Assembly: GCF_025854335.1 (NCBI RefSeq)
Contig: NZ_CP107716.1
Coordinates: 2,101,001-2,165,000 of the forward strand
DNA length: 64,000 nt
Origin: Pelagibacterium flavum
GTDB taxonomy: Bacteria; Pseudomonadota; Alphaproteobacteria; Rhizobiales; Devosiaceae
Direction: 5' to 3'
Part shown: positions 15,665 through 25,199 of the stretch, piece after piece
Layout: each line of letters opens with the position of its first letter
How positions within the stretch are numbered: position 1 is the first letter of the stretch
Made by a program: the position numbers and the translations under genes
The notes under the pieces: model-generated
What the model saw: only the letters and a program-made list of their open reading frames with translations
Databases searched by the model: none
Told to the model about the DNA's origin: nothing

Positions 15665-17491
15665 ATGTGCGGCATCGTTGGAATCATCGGAGTCGAGCCG
15701 GTCGCCGACCGGCTCGTGGACGCGCTGCGGCGGCTCGAATATCGGGGCTATGACAGTGCGGGTATCGCTACGCTGACCGGGGGCGGTCTCGACCGGCGGC
15801 GGGCAGAGGGCAAGCTCAATAACCTTGCGGCGAAACTGGCTGCCGAGCCGCTCGAGGGGATCATCGGGATCGGGCATACGCGCTGGGCGACGCATGGCGG
15901 GGCGACGGAGGGCAATGCCCATCCGCATTTGGCGGGGAAGGTCGCGGTTGTCCACAATGGGATCATCGAGAACTTCAAGGACTTGCTGGAAGATCTTGCC
16001 CGAGATGGATATTTTCCTCAGAGCGAGACAGATACTGAATCCGTGGCGCTGTGGGTGACGCGGGAGATCGAGCGGGGGGCAACGCCGCGCGAGGCGGTTG
16101 CGAACACGCTGCCGAAGTTGCGTGGTACGTTCGGGCTGGTGTTCATGTTCGCGGGCGAAGACAAGCTACTGATTGCGGCACGGCAGGGTTCGCCGCTGGC
16201 GGTCGGACATGGCAAGGACGAGATGTATCTGGGGTCGGACGCCTTTGCCCTGGCGCCGTTCACCAACCAGATAACCTATCTCGAAGAGGGTGACTGGGCG
16301 GTGATTACGCCGGGAAAGGTCGAGATTTTCGATTTCGACGGCAATGCGGTCGAGCGGGCACGGCAGGTGTCTTCGGCATCGGCGGCACTGGCCGACAAGG
16401 GCAATCATCGCCATTTCATGGCCAAGGAAATTTACGAACAGCCCGAGACGGTGTCGCACACGCTGGCCCATTATCTCGATCTGGCCGGCGAAACGGTCAA
16501 GCTACGGGAGCAATTGCCGTTCGATTTCGCAAAGCTGTCGCGGCTGACGATCACGGCGTGCGGGACGGCCTTTTATGCGGGGCTGGTGGCAAAATACTGG
16601 TTCGAGCGTTACGCGCGGCTGCCGGTGGATGTCGATGTGGCGTCGGAATTCCGCTATCGCGAGCCGCCGTTGCCCGAGAACGGGCTGACGCTGGTGATTT
16701 CCCAATCGGGCGAGACGGCAGATACGCTGGCGGCGCTGCGCTATGCGGCGAAAGAGGGCCAGCACATAGCGGCGCTGGTCAATGTGCAGGAATCGACCAT
16801 TGCCAGGGAAAGTCATGTGATTTTTCCCACGCTGTGCGGACCGGAAATCGCCGTGGCTTCGACCAAGGCGACGACGGCCCAACTCTCGATCCTGGCGAGC
16901 CTGGCGATTGCCGCCGGGCAGGCGCGCGGGGTGCTCAGCCCGTCTGACGCGCATGCGCTCGTGCGGGCGCTGATCGAATTGCCACGCAATATCTCGGAAA
17001 TGCTGCGATCTGAAGGGCGTATCGAAGAAATTTCACGTAACCTGGCAAGAGCCAAGGACGTGCTTTATCTGGGGCGCGGGCAGCTATATCCGATCGCGCT
17101 CGAGGGCGCACTCAAACTCAAGGAAATCTCCTATATCCATGCCGAGGGCTATGCGGCGGGCGAACTCAAGCACGGGCCGATAGCGCTGGTGAATGAGGAG
17201 ATGCCGGTGATCGTGGTGGCGCCATCTGACGAGCTGATGGAAAAGACGCTCTCGAACATGCACGAGGTTGCGGCGCGCGGCGGCAAGATCATCCTGATTA
17301 CCGATGCCGAGGGAAAGGCGGAGGCCGGGGGCGGCATACAGGACATCATCGAGATGCCGCGCGTTCATCCGTTCGTCGCGCCCATTCTTGCGGCAGTGCC
17401 CGTGCAGCTTCTGGCTTATCACACGGCGGTTTTCATGGGGACCGACGTCGACCAGCCCAGAAATCTGGCGAAATCGGTGACGGTGGAGTAG
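15665..17491 (+). CDS. glmS: Glutamine--fructose-6-phosphate aminotransferase (isomerizing)
   Basis: GlmS makes glucosamine-6-phosphate from fructose-6-phosphate and glutamine, the entry step to amino-sugar synthesis. The 608-residue product starts MCGIVGIIG, with the N-terminal nucleophilic cysteine Cys2 exposed once Met is removed. LRRLEYRGYDSAGIA, HTRWATHGGATEGNAHPH and HNGIIENF are glutaminase-domain motifs. Two SIS domains follow (SQSGETADTLAALRYA, STKATTAQLSILASLA), and the C-terminus ends DQPRNLAKSVTVE. The start at 15665 is fixed by the required MCGI. AAGGGG overlapping the glmU end serves as ribosome binding site. Confidence 0.98.
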   Translation: MCGIVGIIGVEPVADRLVDALRRLEYRGYDSAGIATLTGGGLDRRRAEGKLNNLAAKLAAEPLEGIIGIGHTRWATHGGATEGNAHPHLAGKVAVVHNGIIENFKDLLEDLARDGYFPQSETDTESVALWVTREIERGATPREAVANTLPKLRGTFGLVFMFAGEDKLLIAARQGSPLAVGHGKDEMYLGSDAFALAPFTNQITYLEEGDWAVITPGKVEIFDFDGNAVERARQVSSASAALADKGNHRHFMAKEIYEQPETVSHTLAHYLDLAGETVKLREQLPFDFAKLSRLTITACGTAFYAGLVAKYWFERYARLPVDVDVASEFRYREPPLPENGLTLVISQSGETADTLAALRYAAKEGQHIAALVNVQESTIARESHVIFPTLCGPEIAVASTKATTAQLSILASLAIAAGQARGVLSPSDAHALVRALIELPRNISEMLRSEGRIEEISRNLARAKDVLYLGRGQLYPIALEGALKLKEISYIHAEGYAAGELKHGPIALVNEEMPVIVVAPSDELMEKTLSNMHEVAARGGKIILITDAEGKAEAGGGIQDIIEMPRVHPFVAPILAAVPVQLLAYHTAVFMGTDVDQPRNLAKSVTVE

Positions 17492-17524
17492 GGCGCAGGC
17501 GCCAACTCCGGTAGGCTGGCTAGC

Positions 17525-18154
17525 ATGTCGGATCATTTGCGATATGCGAAAGCCACACCGGATGAGCAATTGGGCGCGCTGGAAACCCTTGTGCGCGGCA
17601 ATGAAGCGCTGATGAGCGTTCTGGAGATCTTGCGGGCCGCAGAGCTGCCGCAAGCACTGGTGGGTGGTGGTGCGGTCTATCAGACGGTGTGGAACGGATT
17701 GACGGGGCGCCCGACCTGGTATGGCGTCAAGGATATCGATGCCATCTATTTTGACGACACCGATCTAAGCTATGCAGCGGAGGACGCCGTGATACGGCGG
17801 GTTGGGGCGCTGCTGTCGGATGCGCCGGTGCCTGTCGAAATCCGCAATCAGGCACGCGTGCATCTGTGGTTTGGCGAGAAGTTCGGGTTTGACGTGCCTC
17901 CGCTTAAATCATCGGCCGAGGCACTGACGCGGTACGCCTCGCGCACGCATGCGGTTGCCGTCGCGCTGGATGACGGTGGCGGTCTCACGGTCGAGGCGCC
18001 GTTCGGGCTCGACGATCTGTTTGCTTTCCGTGTGACACCGAACCGGCTGGGCAAGAGCCGGCAGGCCCATATCGAAAAGGGCGAGAGGGCCAAGAGTGTG
18101 TGGCCCGAGGTGGAAATCGTGTCCTGGTCCGAGGATGGGACCGGGCTGGTGTAA
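17525..18154 (+). CDS. Nucleotidyltransferase-fold protein (NTP_transf_6 / DUF925-like)
   Basis: A 209-residue protein with ALVGGGAVYQTVWNGLTGRP and WYGVKDIDAIYFD, matching the small family of predicted nucleotidyltransferases (PF06042). GGG and DxD-type residues (DIDAIYFDD) form the putative metal and nucleotide site, and VEIRNQARVHLWF follows. The C-terminal EAPFGLDDLFAFRV segment is also typical. Members are soluble and mostly uncharacterised, so the substrate is unknown. It follows glmS by 33 bases on the same strand and may be read from that transcript. Confidence 0.8.
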   Translation: MSDHLRYAKATPDEQLGALETLVRGNEALMSVLEILRAAELPQALVGGGAVYQTVWNGLTGRPTWYGVKDIDAIYFDDTDLSYAAEDAVIRRVGALLSDAPVPVEIRNQARVHLWFGEKFGFDVPPLKSSAEALTRYASRTHAVAVALDDGGGLTVEAPFGLDDLFAFRVTPNRLGKSRQAHIEKGERAKSVWPEVEIVSWSEDGTGLV

Positions 18155-18198
18155 CAGGGCGGGTCCAAAGATGGCGGCCATCGCTAATATCAGATTCG

Positions 18199-18214
18199 CA
18201 TAATATATATTATG
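18199..18214. promoter_or_regulatory. AT-rich perfect palindrome, candidate operator
   Basis: Bases 18199-18214 read CATAATATATATTATG, a perfect 16-bp palindrome in otherwise GC-rich DNA. Such AT-rich symmetric sites are typical operators of dimeric winged-helix repressors. It lies in a 268-base gap (18155-18422) upstream of the DUF4180 gene. The rest of that gap contains no reading frame I can support. Confidence 0.45.
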
Positions 18215-18422
18215 GAACTTTTGGATATAAGAGAATGGCCGATTTGCTGGGGTTTGGCCGTAGGTGCCACGCAAACCGCTCTCGATCCCGCCGATAGTGC
18301 ACGCTCTTGTCCGCGATCCCATCGACCGTGCGCGGTCTTTGCCAGACTGCTTCGGAGGCGAACTGGTCATCGCGTCGACCGGCTGATACAAGCGCGCCTC
18401 GTTTTGAAAGGAGATCCCACAT

Positions 18423-18785
18423 ATGTCCCGGACTGTTGTTGAGCTCGCAAATCGCCATGTTCTTGTTCTCGATGCTTCGCATGATCTGGCAGCGGCGACT
18501 TTGGCCAACGATCTGATCGGGCTGGCGTGGGAACATGAAGTGGAAATCATTGCGGTGCCCGTAGAGTGCCTGCCGGGCGAAGTGTTCAGCTTGCGCTCCG
18601 GGATACTCGGCGAAATGGCGCAGAAGGCTGCCAATTACCGGGTGCGGATGGTTATCCTTGGCGATGTCTCCGGCCATGTGGCAGCGAGCAAGGCTTTCCA
18701 CGATTATGTCTATGAGACCAATAATGGGCTGACACTCTGGATGGTGCCGGATATGGCAGCGCTGGAAGCGCGGCTCGGAGCATAG
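18423..18785 (+). CDS. DUF4180 domain protein
   Basis: A 120-residue soluble protein whose segment QKAANYRVRMVILGDVSGHV with KAFHDYVYETNNG is characteristic of DUF4180. The domain covers nearly the whole length, and its function is unknown. DUF4180 genes are often found with PadR-type regulators (from memory), but none is present here. A good Shine-Dalgarno (AAAGGAG) precedes the ATG by 9 bases. It converges with the MFS transporter gene and is preceded by an AT-rich palindrome. Confidence 0.8.
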   Translation: MSRTVVELANRHVLVLDASHDLAAATLANDLIGLAWEHEVEIIAVPVECLPGEVFSLRSGILGEMAQKAANYRVRMVILGDVSGHVAASKAFHDYVYETNNGLTLWMVPDMAALEARLGA

Positions 18786-18809
18786 CGAGTTCAAGACGCG
18801 CCGGCGGGG

Positions 18810-20225
18810 TCAGGCGGTTTCGGGTGCCCTGCTCTGTTGTCCCTTGTCCTTGATCGTTGCGGCGGCCGCCAGGGCGCTGGCGAAGGCCAGGCAGGCTGCG
18901 GCGGCCATGATCCAGCGATAGGACATGCGCAGGGCCTCGGGCGGCAGGGTTGAAAGGTCGGAACCGCCAAATGCAAAGCCGAGGGCGGCGACGGCGACGA
19001 GGCCGCCGATGCGCGAGGCGGCATTGTTGATGCCCGATGCGGTGCCGCCGGCATCGTCGGGAGCGGCATCGAACACGGCCGTCGTGAGCGGCGCGACGGT
19101 TATCGTCATGCCCACCCCGATGACGACGAGACCCGGGAAGAAGGCCAACCAATAGCCGCCCATATCGACCATGATGGCGAGGACGACATATCCGGCGCCA
19201 GTGGCGGCCGGGCCGGCGATCAGCATGATGCGGGTGCCGATGCGCTTGGCGAGCGCCCCGGCATAGCGCGAGCCAAGACCGAGCAGGATCGAGAACGGCA
19301 ACAGCGCGGCGCCGGCCATGGTGGCGCTGTAGCCGTTCGCGTAGATCAGGACGAAAGGCAGGATGAACAGCGAGCCTGAAAGCGAGGCGTAGAGGGTTAC
19401 TGTAAGCAGGTTTGCCCCGGAAAACTGGCTGCTGGCGAACAGCGTCATGGGGACGAGCGGCTCATTGGCGCGGCGTTCGATGAAGAAAAAGCCGATGGCA
19501 AAGGGAATTGAAGCGGCAATGGCGAGGCTGCCGACGGTTGTGTTGCCCTCCCCGGCGGCGATGAGGCCGTAAGAGAGCAGGCCGAGACCTGCGACCATGG
19601 CAATTGTGCCGGCAATGTCGAACTCGCGATAGGTGCGGCCAGCGGGCGCCGCGGCGATGCGCCAGCCCATGGCCAGCGCGGCGGCGGCAATGGGAATGTT
19701 GATATAGAAGATGGCCCGCCAGCCGACCGTATCGACCAGCCAGCCGCCGAAAGGCGGGCCGAGTGCCGTTGTCAGCGCACCGGCCGCGGCCCATGTGCCG
19801 ATGGCCTTGCCGCGGGCTTCGCCAGTGAAGGCCGAACCGATCAGCGCCAGGCTGGATGGCACGAGAAAGGCTGCGGCAATGCCCTGGATGGTCCGCGCGG
19901 CGACAAGCGCCAATGGGGATGGCGCGAGGGCGCAGGCGACGGAGGCAATGGCAAAGCCGACAAGACCGAACAGGAATATCCGGCGCTGGCCGAAACGGTC
20001 ACCGATGGTGCCGCCGAGCAGAATGAGGCTGCCGAGCATGAGCATGTAGCCATTGACCACCCATTGGGCGGTCGACAGACCAGCATCGAGATCGGACTGA
20101 ATGGCGGGCAAGGCGACGTTGACCACCGAGCCGTCGATAAAGCCCAGGCTCGAGCCCAGGATGGTGGCCGGGAGCACCCAGCGCGTGTCGCGGATTGGCG
20201 TTTCGGCACTGTCGGGATTGCTCAT
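18810..20225 (-). CDS. DHA2-type MFS drug efflux transporter (EmrB/QacA family)
   Basis: The 471-residue protein has about 14 predicted membrane segments, the DHA2 topology. Motifs include LGFIDGSVVNVALPAIQ in helix 1, GDRFGQRRIFLFG (loop 2-3 motif A), and ALGPPFGGWLVDTVGWRAIF for the helix 5 region, which is the antiporter motif C area. Such pumps expel amphipathic drugs, dyes or biocides by proton antiport. The substrate is not deducible and no membrane-fusion partner (EmrA) is adjacent. It is 36 bases downstream of the MBL hydrolase gene and could be the last gene of that run. Confidence 0.9.
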   Translation of the reverse strand: MSNPDSAETPIRDTRWVLPATILGSSLGFIDGSVVNVALPAIQSDLDAGLSTAQWVVNGYMLMLGSLILLGGTIGDRFGQRRIFLFGLVGFAIASVACALAPSPLALVAARTIQGIAAAFLVPSSLALIGSAFTGEARGKAIGTWAAAGALTTALGPPFGGWLVDTVGWRAIFYINIPIAAAALAMGWRIAAAPAGRTYREFDIAGTIAMVAGLGLLSYGLIAAGEGNTTVGSLAIAASIPFAIGFFFIERRANEPLVPMTLFASSQFSGANLLTVTLYASLSGSLFILPFVLIYANGYSATMAGAALLPFSILLGLGSRYAGALAKRIGTRIMLIAGPAATGAGYVVLAIMVDMGGYWLAFFPGLVVIGVGMTITVAPLTTAVFDAAPDDAGGTASGINNAASRIGGLVAVAALGFAFGGSDLSTLPPEALRMSYRWIMAAAACLAFASALAAAATIKDKGQQSRAPETA

Positions 20226-20261
20226 GACGGACGCTCGCGTGAGACGAAAACCGTATCGAAC

Positions 20262-21086
20262 CTAAAGCCTGATGTCGATCTCCATGCCGTCGAATGCCGG
20301 GGTGACGTGGTCCGGCGTTTCGGCTTTGAGGGTCACGTAATCCATATCGACGTGGAGATTGGTGAGCACGGCTTCCTGCGGCCGATGGGTTTCGATGAGC
20401 GCCAGCGCCTGTTCGAGGTCGAGATGGCTCGGATGGGGCGTATAGCGCAGGGCGTCGAGGATCCAGGTATCGAGGTTCTCGATGGCCCAATGAGATGTCT
20501 CGGGAATGCCCGACAGATCGCAGGAATAGGCAAGTTGACCTATACGGAAACCGAGCGAGGTGATCGATCCGTGTTGCTGCTCGAAGGGCCTTATCGTGAT
20601 CGCGCCCCCTGCCCCTTCGACAACAACTTCCTCGCCATCGGCAATGGAATTGGTGTTGAGAATGGGCGGGTATGAGCTGTTTTCGGGGGCCGTAAAGCAG
20701 TAGCCGAACGCTTCGCGGAGCCGGACTTCGGTAGCGATCGACATGTAAGCGTCCACCCGGCGCCTTGCGTTGAGGGCCAGGACGCGCAGATCGTCGATAC
20801 CGTGGGTGTGGTCGGCATGTTCGTGGGTGAAAAACACCGCATCGATCTCCGGCACGTGGGCGGCGAGCATTTGTTCGCGCAGGTCGGGTCCGGCGTCGAT
20901 GAGAACGCGGGTTATGCCGTCGGTGTCGTCGCGCGTGCCGGTGACCAGCAGTGCGCAACGCAGGCGGCGGTTTTTGGGGTTTTGGGGGTCGCAGGCGCCC
21001 CAGACATTGCCGATACGCGGCACGCCGCCGGACGAACCGCAGCCCAGGATGCGGGCGGTCAGCCGGGTGGCGGGCTTGTCGGTCAT
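20262..21086 (-). CDS. MBL-fold metallohydrolase (PhnP-like phosphodiesterase family)
   Basis: The 274-residue protein has the metal site FTHEHADHTHGIDDL and the N-terminal LGCGSSGGVPRIGNVWG typical of PhnP/RNase Z-like cyclic phosphodiesterases. Later ligands appear as His in NLHVDMDY and Asp in AYSCDLSGIPE. PhnP itself cleaves 5-phosphoribosyl 1,2-cyclic phosphate, but no phn genes are near, so the substrate is open. This gene follows tatD with a 4-base overlap, a neighbour pair conserved in Hyphomicrobiales. Confidence 0.88.
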   Translation of the reverse strand: MTDKPATRLTARILGCGSSGGVPRIGNVWGACDPQNPKNRRLRCALLVTGTRDDTDGITRVLIDAGPDLREQMLAAHVPEIDAVFFTHEHADHTHGIDDLRVLALNARRRVDAYMSIATEVRLREAFGYCFTAPENSSYPPILNTNSIADGEEVVVEGAGGAITIRPFEQQHGSITSLGFRIGQLAYSCDLSGIPETSHWAIENLDTWILDALRYTPHPSHLDLEQALALIETHRPQEAVLTNLHVDMDYVTLKAETPDHVTPAFDGMEIDIRL

Positions 21087-21865
21087 ACGGTCAGCCCCGT
21101 CTTTGAAAACAGCCGGGCGAAATTGCGGGTGGATTGTTCGGCGATGGTTTCGAATGGAACGTTGCGCAGTTCGGCCAGCTTTTCGGCGGTGTGGCGCACG
21201 AAGGCCGGCTGGTTGGGTTTGCCCCGATGGGGAACCGGCGCGAGGTATGGCGCGTCAGTTTCGACGAGGAACCGGTCTTCGGGGACGAATTGCGCTACCT
21301 GCTGGATTTCGGCGGCGTTCTTGAAGGTAACGATGCCCGAAAAGGAAACATAGCCGCCGAGCGCCAGACCGCGACGGGCCAGTTCGGCGCCGGAGGAAAA
21401 GCAGTGCAGGACGAAGGGGAAAGCCCCCTGCCCGGTTTCCTCTTCGAGAATGGCAATCATGTCTTCATCGGCGGCGCGGGCGTGGATGACCAGCGGCAGG
21501 CCGGTCTGGCGGGCGACGGCGATGTGATTGCGGAAGCCCTGGGCCTGGGCATCGCGGGGCGAGGAATCGTAGTGGTAATCGAGCCCGGCCTCGCCGATGG
21601 CAACACATTTTGGATGTTGCGATAAAGCGATTATTTCATTGATGCTTATATCGAGTTCTTCATGCGCATTGTGCGGATGAGTGCCGACTGAACAGAAGAC
21701 GTTCTCATGTTTTTCGGCAATGGCCAGAAGCGTGGCGAAGCGGCGGATGCGGGTGGAGATGGTGACGCAATGGCTCACGCCGTTTTCTCGCGCGCGCGTC
21801 AGAACGCCGTCGATATCGTCGGCGAGCACGTCGAAATCGAGATGGCAGTGGCTATCGACAAGCAT
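21083..21865 (-). CDS. tatD: TatD-family metal-dependent hydrolase (DNase)
   Basis: A 260-residue TIM-barrel hydrolase with the metal motif VDSHCHLDF at the N-terminus, GEAGLDYHYD (glutamate ligand), VIHARAADED and ETDAPYLAP (final aspartate ligand). Family members show 3'-5' exonuclease activity and are linked to DNA repair. The ATG overlaps the metG stop by one base, and the end overlaps the MBL gene by 4 bases. It is therefore in the middle of a tightly packed operon rlpA-dac-tmk-holB-metG-tatD-MBL. Confidence 0.93.
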   Translation of the reverse strand: MLVDSHCHLDFDVLADDIDGVLTRARENGVSHCVTISTRIRRFATLLAIAEKHENVFCSVGTHPHNAHEELDISINEIIALSQHPKCVAIGEAGLDYHYDSSPRDAQAQGFRNHIAVARQTGLPLVIHARAADEDMIAILEEETGQGAFPFVLHCFSSGAELARRGLALGGYVSFSGIVTFKNAAEIQQVAQFVPEDRFLVETDAPYLAPVPHRGKPNQPAFVRHTAEKLAELRNVPFETIAEQSTRNFARLFSKTGLTV

Positions 21866-23418
21866 CAGGCCGCGCCTTCATCCTTTTCCACATAGCGGGG
21901 AAAGACGCCTTCGGGAGGGGGCAGCGCGGTGCCGGGCACGAGGCGGCCATAAGAGCCCAATTGCTCGAAAGAGCGGCCCTGAGCGTGGAGTCCCAGAAGA
22001 TCGAGCAGCTTTTCGCTCGAGGCCGGCATGACAGGCTGGGCGAGAATGGCGACCTGACGGACGACCTCGATGGTGACGTAAAGCACCGTGGCCATGCGGG
22101 CAGGATCGGTCTTGCGCAGCGCCCAGGGCTCCTGCCCCGCGAAATAGCGGTTGGCATCGGCCACGACCTGCCAGACGGCATTGAGCATTTGGTGGATGGC
22201 CTGATCGTCCATCGCGGCGCGTGAGGTGTCGAGCAGGGCGTCCGCGGCGCCGAGGATGGCCCGGTCCTCCGGGGTCAACTCGCCCGGCGCAGGAACCAGC
22301 CCCTCGCAGTTCTTGGCGACCATGGAGAGCGAGCGCTGGGCGAGGTTGCCCAGATCGTTTGCGAGGTCGGCGTTGATGCGGTTGACGATGGCTTCGTGAT
22401 TGTAAGAGCCGTCGCTGCCAAACGACACTTCGCGCAGGAAGTAATAGCGCATGGCGTCGAGGCCGTATTTTTCGACAAGCTCGATGGGATCGACCACGTT
22501 GCCAACCGATTTGCTCATCTTTTCGCCGCGGTTGAACAGGAACCCATGGGCGAAGACGCGCTTGGGCAGTTCGATATCGGCACTCATGAGGAAGGCGGGC
22601 CAATAGACGGCGTGGAACCGCACGATGTCCTTGCCGATCATGTGGAGGTTGGCGGGCCAGTATTTCCAACGCTCATCGCTTTCGTCGGGGTAGCCGGCGG
22701 CGGTGAGGTAGTTGGTGAGCGCATCGACCCAGACATACATGATGTGCTTGGGGTCGTTGGGCACGGGCACGCCCCAATCGAACGTGGTGCGCGAAATCGA
22801 AAGATCGCGCAGGCCCGATTTGACGAAGCTGGCGACTTCGTTGCGCCGTTCGGCGGGCAGAATGAAACCGGGGTTGGCCTGGTAGTGGGCCAGAAGTTTG
22901 TCGCCATAGGCCGAGAGGCGGAAGAAATAGCTTTCCTCCTCGACCCATTCGACGGGCGAGCCGAGCGGTTCGCGGCGGATGCCGTCCGCACCGAGCGTGG
23001 TTTCCTTTTCGTCGAAGAAGGCTTCCTGACGGACCGAATACCAGCCGGAATAGGAGTCGAGATAGATATCGCCCTTTTCGACCATCTTGTTCCAGATGGC
23101 CTGCGAGGCCTTGTGGTGCCGCTCCTCGGTGGTGCGGATGTAGTCGTCGTAGGAGATGTTTAGGGTGGCCCAGAGGTCCTTGAAGGCCTGCGAATTCCTG
23201 GTCGCCAGCTCGATCGGTGCGATCCCCTCCTTTTCAGCGGTCTGTTGCATCTTCTGGCCATGCTCGTCGGTGCCGGTCAGAAAGAACACGTCCTTGCCGT
23301 CCAGCCGGTGAAAGCGCGCGATGACGTCGCTGGCGATGGCGGTATAGGCATGGCCGATATGGGGGACGCCGTTGGGGTAAAAGATCGGCGTGGTGATGTA
23401 AAAGGTCGGGCGGCTCAT
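21865..23418 (-). CDS. metG: Methionyl-tRNA synthetase
   Basis: MetRS charges tRNA-Met. The 517-residue product has the class I motifs [15 protein letters not shown] (HIGH) and [13 protein letters not shown] (KMSKS), and [12 protein letters not shown]. The zinc-knuckle region contains no cysteines ([12 protein letters not shown]), which fits the shorter zinc-free type found in many alphaproteobacteria. There is no C-terminal EMAP dimerisation domain. It lies 7 bases downstream of holB and its stop overlaps the tatD start. Confidence 0.96.
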   Translation of the reverse strand: MSRPTFYITTPIFYPNGVPHIGHAYTAIASDVIARFHRLDGKDVFFLTGTDEHGQKMQQTAEKEGIAPIELATRNSQAFKDLWATLNISYDDYIRTTEERHHKASQAIWNKMVEKGDIYLDSYSGWYSVRQEAFFDEKETTLGADGIRREPLGSPVEWVEEESYFFRLSAYGDKLLAHYQANPGFILPAERRNEVASFVKSGLRDLSISRTTFDWGVPVPNDPKHIMYVWVDALTNYLTAAGYPDESDERWKYWPANLHMIGKDIVRFHAVYWPAFLMSADIELPKRVFAHGFLFNRGEKMSKSVGNVVDPIELVEKYGLDAMRYYFLREVSFGSDGSYNHEAIVNRINADLANDLGNLAQRSLSMVAKNCEGLVPAPGELTPEDRAILGAADALLDTSRAAMDDQAIHQMLNAVWQVVADANRYFAGQEPWALRKTDPARMATVLYVTIEVVRQVAILAQPVMPASSEKLLDLLGLHAQGRSFEQLGSYGRLVPGTALPPPEGVFPRYVEKDEGAA

Positions 23419-23425
23419 AGGAAAA

Positions 23426-24457
23426 TCAGCTCACGGGCGTGGTTCTGCGCACATGGTCGCGCAGGAAATCAAAGATTGCGACCAGCGTTTGCCGCCGGTC
23501 AAGATTGTAGATATCGGCATCGGCGATAAGGGCGTTGGCCTTCTCCCACAGGCCATTGGCCGAAGCAAGGCGGAAACGTGCGGCAGGGCCCACGCGGGCG
23601 GCGGATTCGGCCTCGGTGGCGAGCCAGTCGCGGATCATGTCCTGGGCAAAGCCCAACTCGGCTCCCCTGGAGGCGGCCAGCCCGTCGGCAATCTTGAGAT
23701 GGGCGCGGGTCGGGTGAGCGGCGGGGTTTTGGAGCCAGGTTTGAAGGGCGTCGAGAACGTCGCCCTCCTCGAGCATGAGGGATTCAAAGCCGCGGCGGGG
23801 GCGACCAGCGGCAAAGCTGACGGCGCGGGAGACATCTTCGGACGCCAGATCGGGGCGGACGCGCGCTATCACCTGTGCGGTATCAGGATCGGCGAGCGGG
23901 CGCAGGCCAAAACTCTGGCAGCGCGAGCGGATGGTGGCCAGCATGCCGCCGGGGCGATGGGACAGCACGATGAACATGGTGTCGGCGGGCGGTTCTTCCA
24001 GCGTCTTGAGCAGCGCATTGGCCGAGTTGGCGTTGCAATCGTCCACGCTGTCGATGATGGCGATGCGGTAGCCCGCCCTGCCCCGGGTCTGGTGCAGGGA
24101 ATCGCGCATGGCGCGCACGTCGTCGACGCGGATGGCCGAATAGTACTTTTCGGAATTGGCGGGATCGGTGGTGCGGCGCAAAAGGAACAGGTTCGGGTGG
24201 GCCAATGCGGCGACCTGAGCACTGATCCGTTCCTCGGATTCGTCGGAGGTGCGTGAGAGAACCTGACGGGCGATCTCGAAAGCGAAGGTCGCCTTGCCGA
24301 TGCCACGCGGGCCATGCAACAGAATGGCACTGGGCAGGCGATTGCGGTCGAGCGCACCCAGCAGCGAGGCGTGCGCCTGGCCATGACCGACGAGCGTGCC
24401 GAATTCGGGGGCCGGCACGTTGGCGATCTGGTCGGCTTCGCGACGCTCTATACTCAC
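23426..24457 (-). CDS. holB: DNA polymerase III delta' subunit
   Basis: The delta' subunit is the stator of the clamp loader that puts the beta clamp on DNA. The 343-residue product has the Walker A-like segment [18 protein letters not shown] and the sensor region [21 protein letters not shown] followed by IRSRCQ. The first 25 residues are family-specific ([19 protein letters not shown]). Zinc-module cysteines are not obvious. The ATG overlaps the tmk end by 4 bases, so the two replication genes are coupled. Confidence 0.92.
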   Translation of the reverse strand: MSIERREADQIANVPAPEFGTLVGHGQAHASLLGALDRNRLPSAILLHGPRGIGKATFAFEIARQVLSRTSDESEERISAQVAALAHPNLFLLRRTTDPANSEKYYSAIRVDDVRAMRDSLHQTRGRAGYRIAIIDSVDDCNANSANALLKTLEEPPADTMFIVLSHRPGGMLATIRSRCQSFGLRPLADPDTAQVIARVRPDLASEDVSRAVSFAAGRPRRGFESLMLEEGDVLDALQTWLQNPAAHPTRAHLKIADGLAASRGAELGFAQDMIRDWLATEAESAARVGPAARFRLASANGLWEKANALIADADIYNLDRRQTLVAIFDFLRDHVRRTTPVS

Positions 24458-25146
24458 TCGGCCATTCCTTCGCGGGCGAGATCGGGGAAATGGTCGAGAA
24501 CGGCGCGCCAGATGGCCTCTGTGAGCACCTCTTCCTCAGTATCGGCGGATAGCACGACGCAGCGGCCCGGATTGGAAATCGCGATGGCGAGGAAATTGTC
24601 GCGCAGGCGGCGATGGAAGGCGAGATCCTCTTTTTCAAAGCGATCGGCGACCGCCGGCATGCCATCTTCCATGGCGCGTTTGCGAACGCGCTCGAAGGCG
24701 ATATCGGGATCCATATCGAGGATGATTGTCAGATCGGGCGTGTGCCCGTTGAGGGCGAGATGTTCGAGTGCGTCGATCAGTTTGTCATCGACCCCACCGG
24801 TCAGGCCCTGATAGGCGCGGGTGGAATCGGCAAAGCGGTCGCAAATCACCCACTTTCCTTCGGCCAGCGAGGGCGCGATCAACTGGTTGACATGGTCGAG
24901 GCGGGCGGAGGCGAACAGAATGGCCTCGGCGCCTACGCCCCAGCTTTCCGGTTTGCCCTGCAGGATGAAGGAGCGGACGGCCTCGGCCTTGGGCGTGCCG
25001 CCGGGCTCGCGGGTGCGGACAACGGAAATGCCGAGCTCCGACAGCCGATCGGCCAGGCGGCGGACCTGGGTGGATTTGCCTACGCCCTCCCCACCCTCGA
25101 ATGTAATGAATCGGGGTGTGATCGATCGGTGCTGATCTGCCGCCAT
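24454..25146 (-). CDS. tmk: Thymidylate kinase
   Basis: Tmk phosphorylates dTMP to dTDP. The 230-residue product has the P-loop FEGGEGVGKSTQ, the TREPGGT motif and VICDRFADSTRAYQG. The frame is open back to 25227, but the region before MAADQHRS is not family-like and would overlap the upstream carboxypeptidase gene, so 25146 is taken as the start. It shares a 4-base overlap with holB, the classic tmk-holB arrangement. Confidence 0.95.
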   Translation of the reverse strand: MAADQHRSITPRFITFEGGEGVGKSTQVRRLADRLSELGISVVRTREPGGTPKAEAVRSFILQGKPESWGVGAEAILFASARLDHVNQLIAPSLAEGKWVICDRFADSTRAYQGLTGGVDDKLIDALEHLALNGHTPDLTIILDMDPDIAFERVRKRAMEDGMPAVADRFEKEDLAFHRRLRDNFLAIAISNPGRCVVLSADTEEEVLTEAIWRAVLDHFPDLAREGMAE

Positions 25147-25199
25147 CGTGTCCGTATCAAATCCTGTTGCGGCCGCCAGACCACCATAAGCTGCGTTCA

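Noticed and set aside
18210..18794. A minus-strand 194-codon frame across the DUF4180 gene and its leader
   Set aside because: It is antisense to the DUF4180 gene, which has a strong ribosome binding site and a recognised domain.
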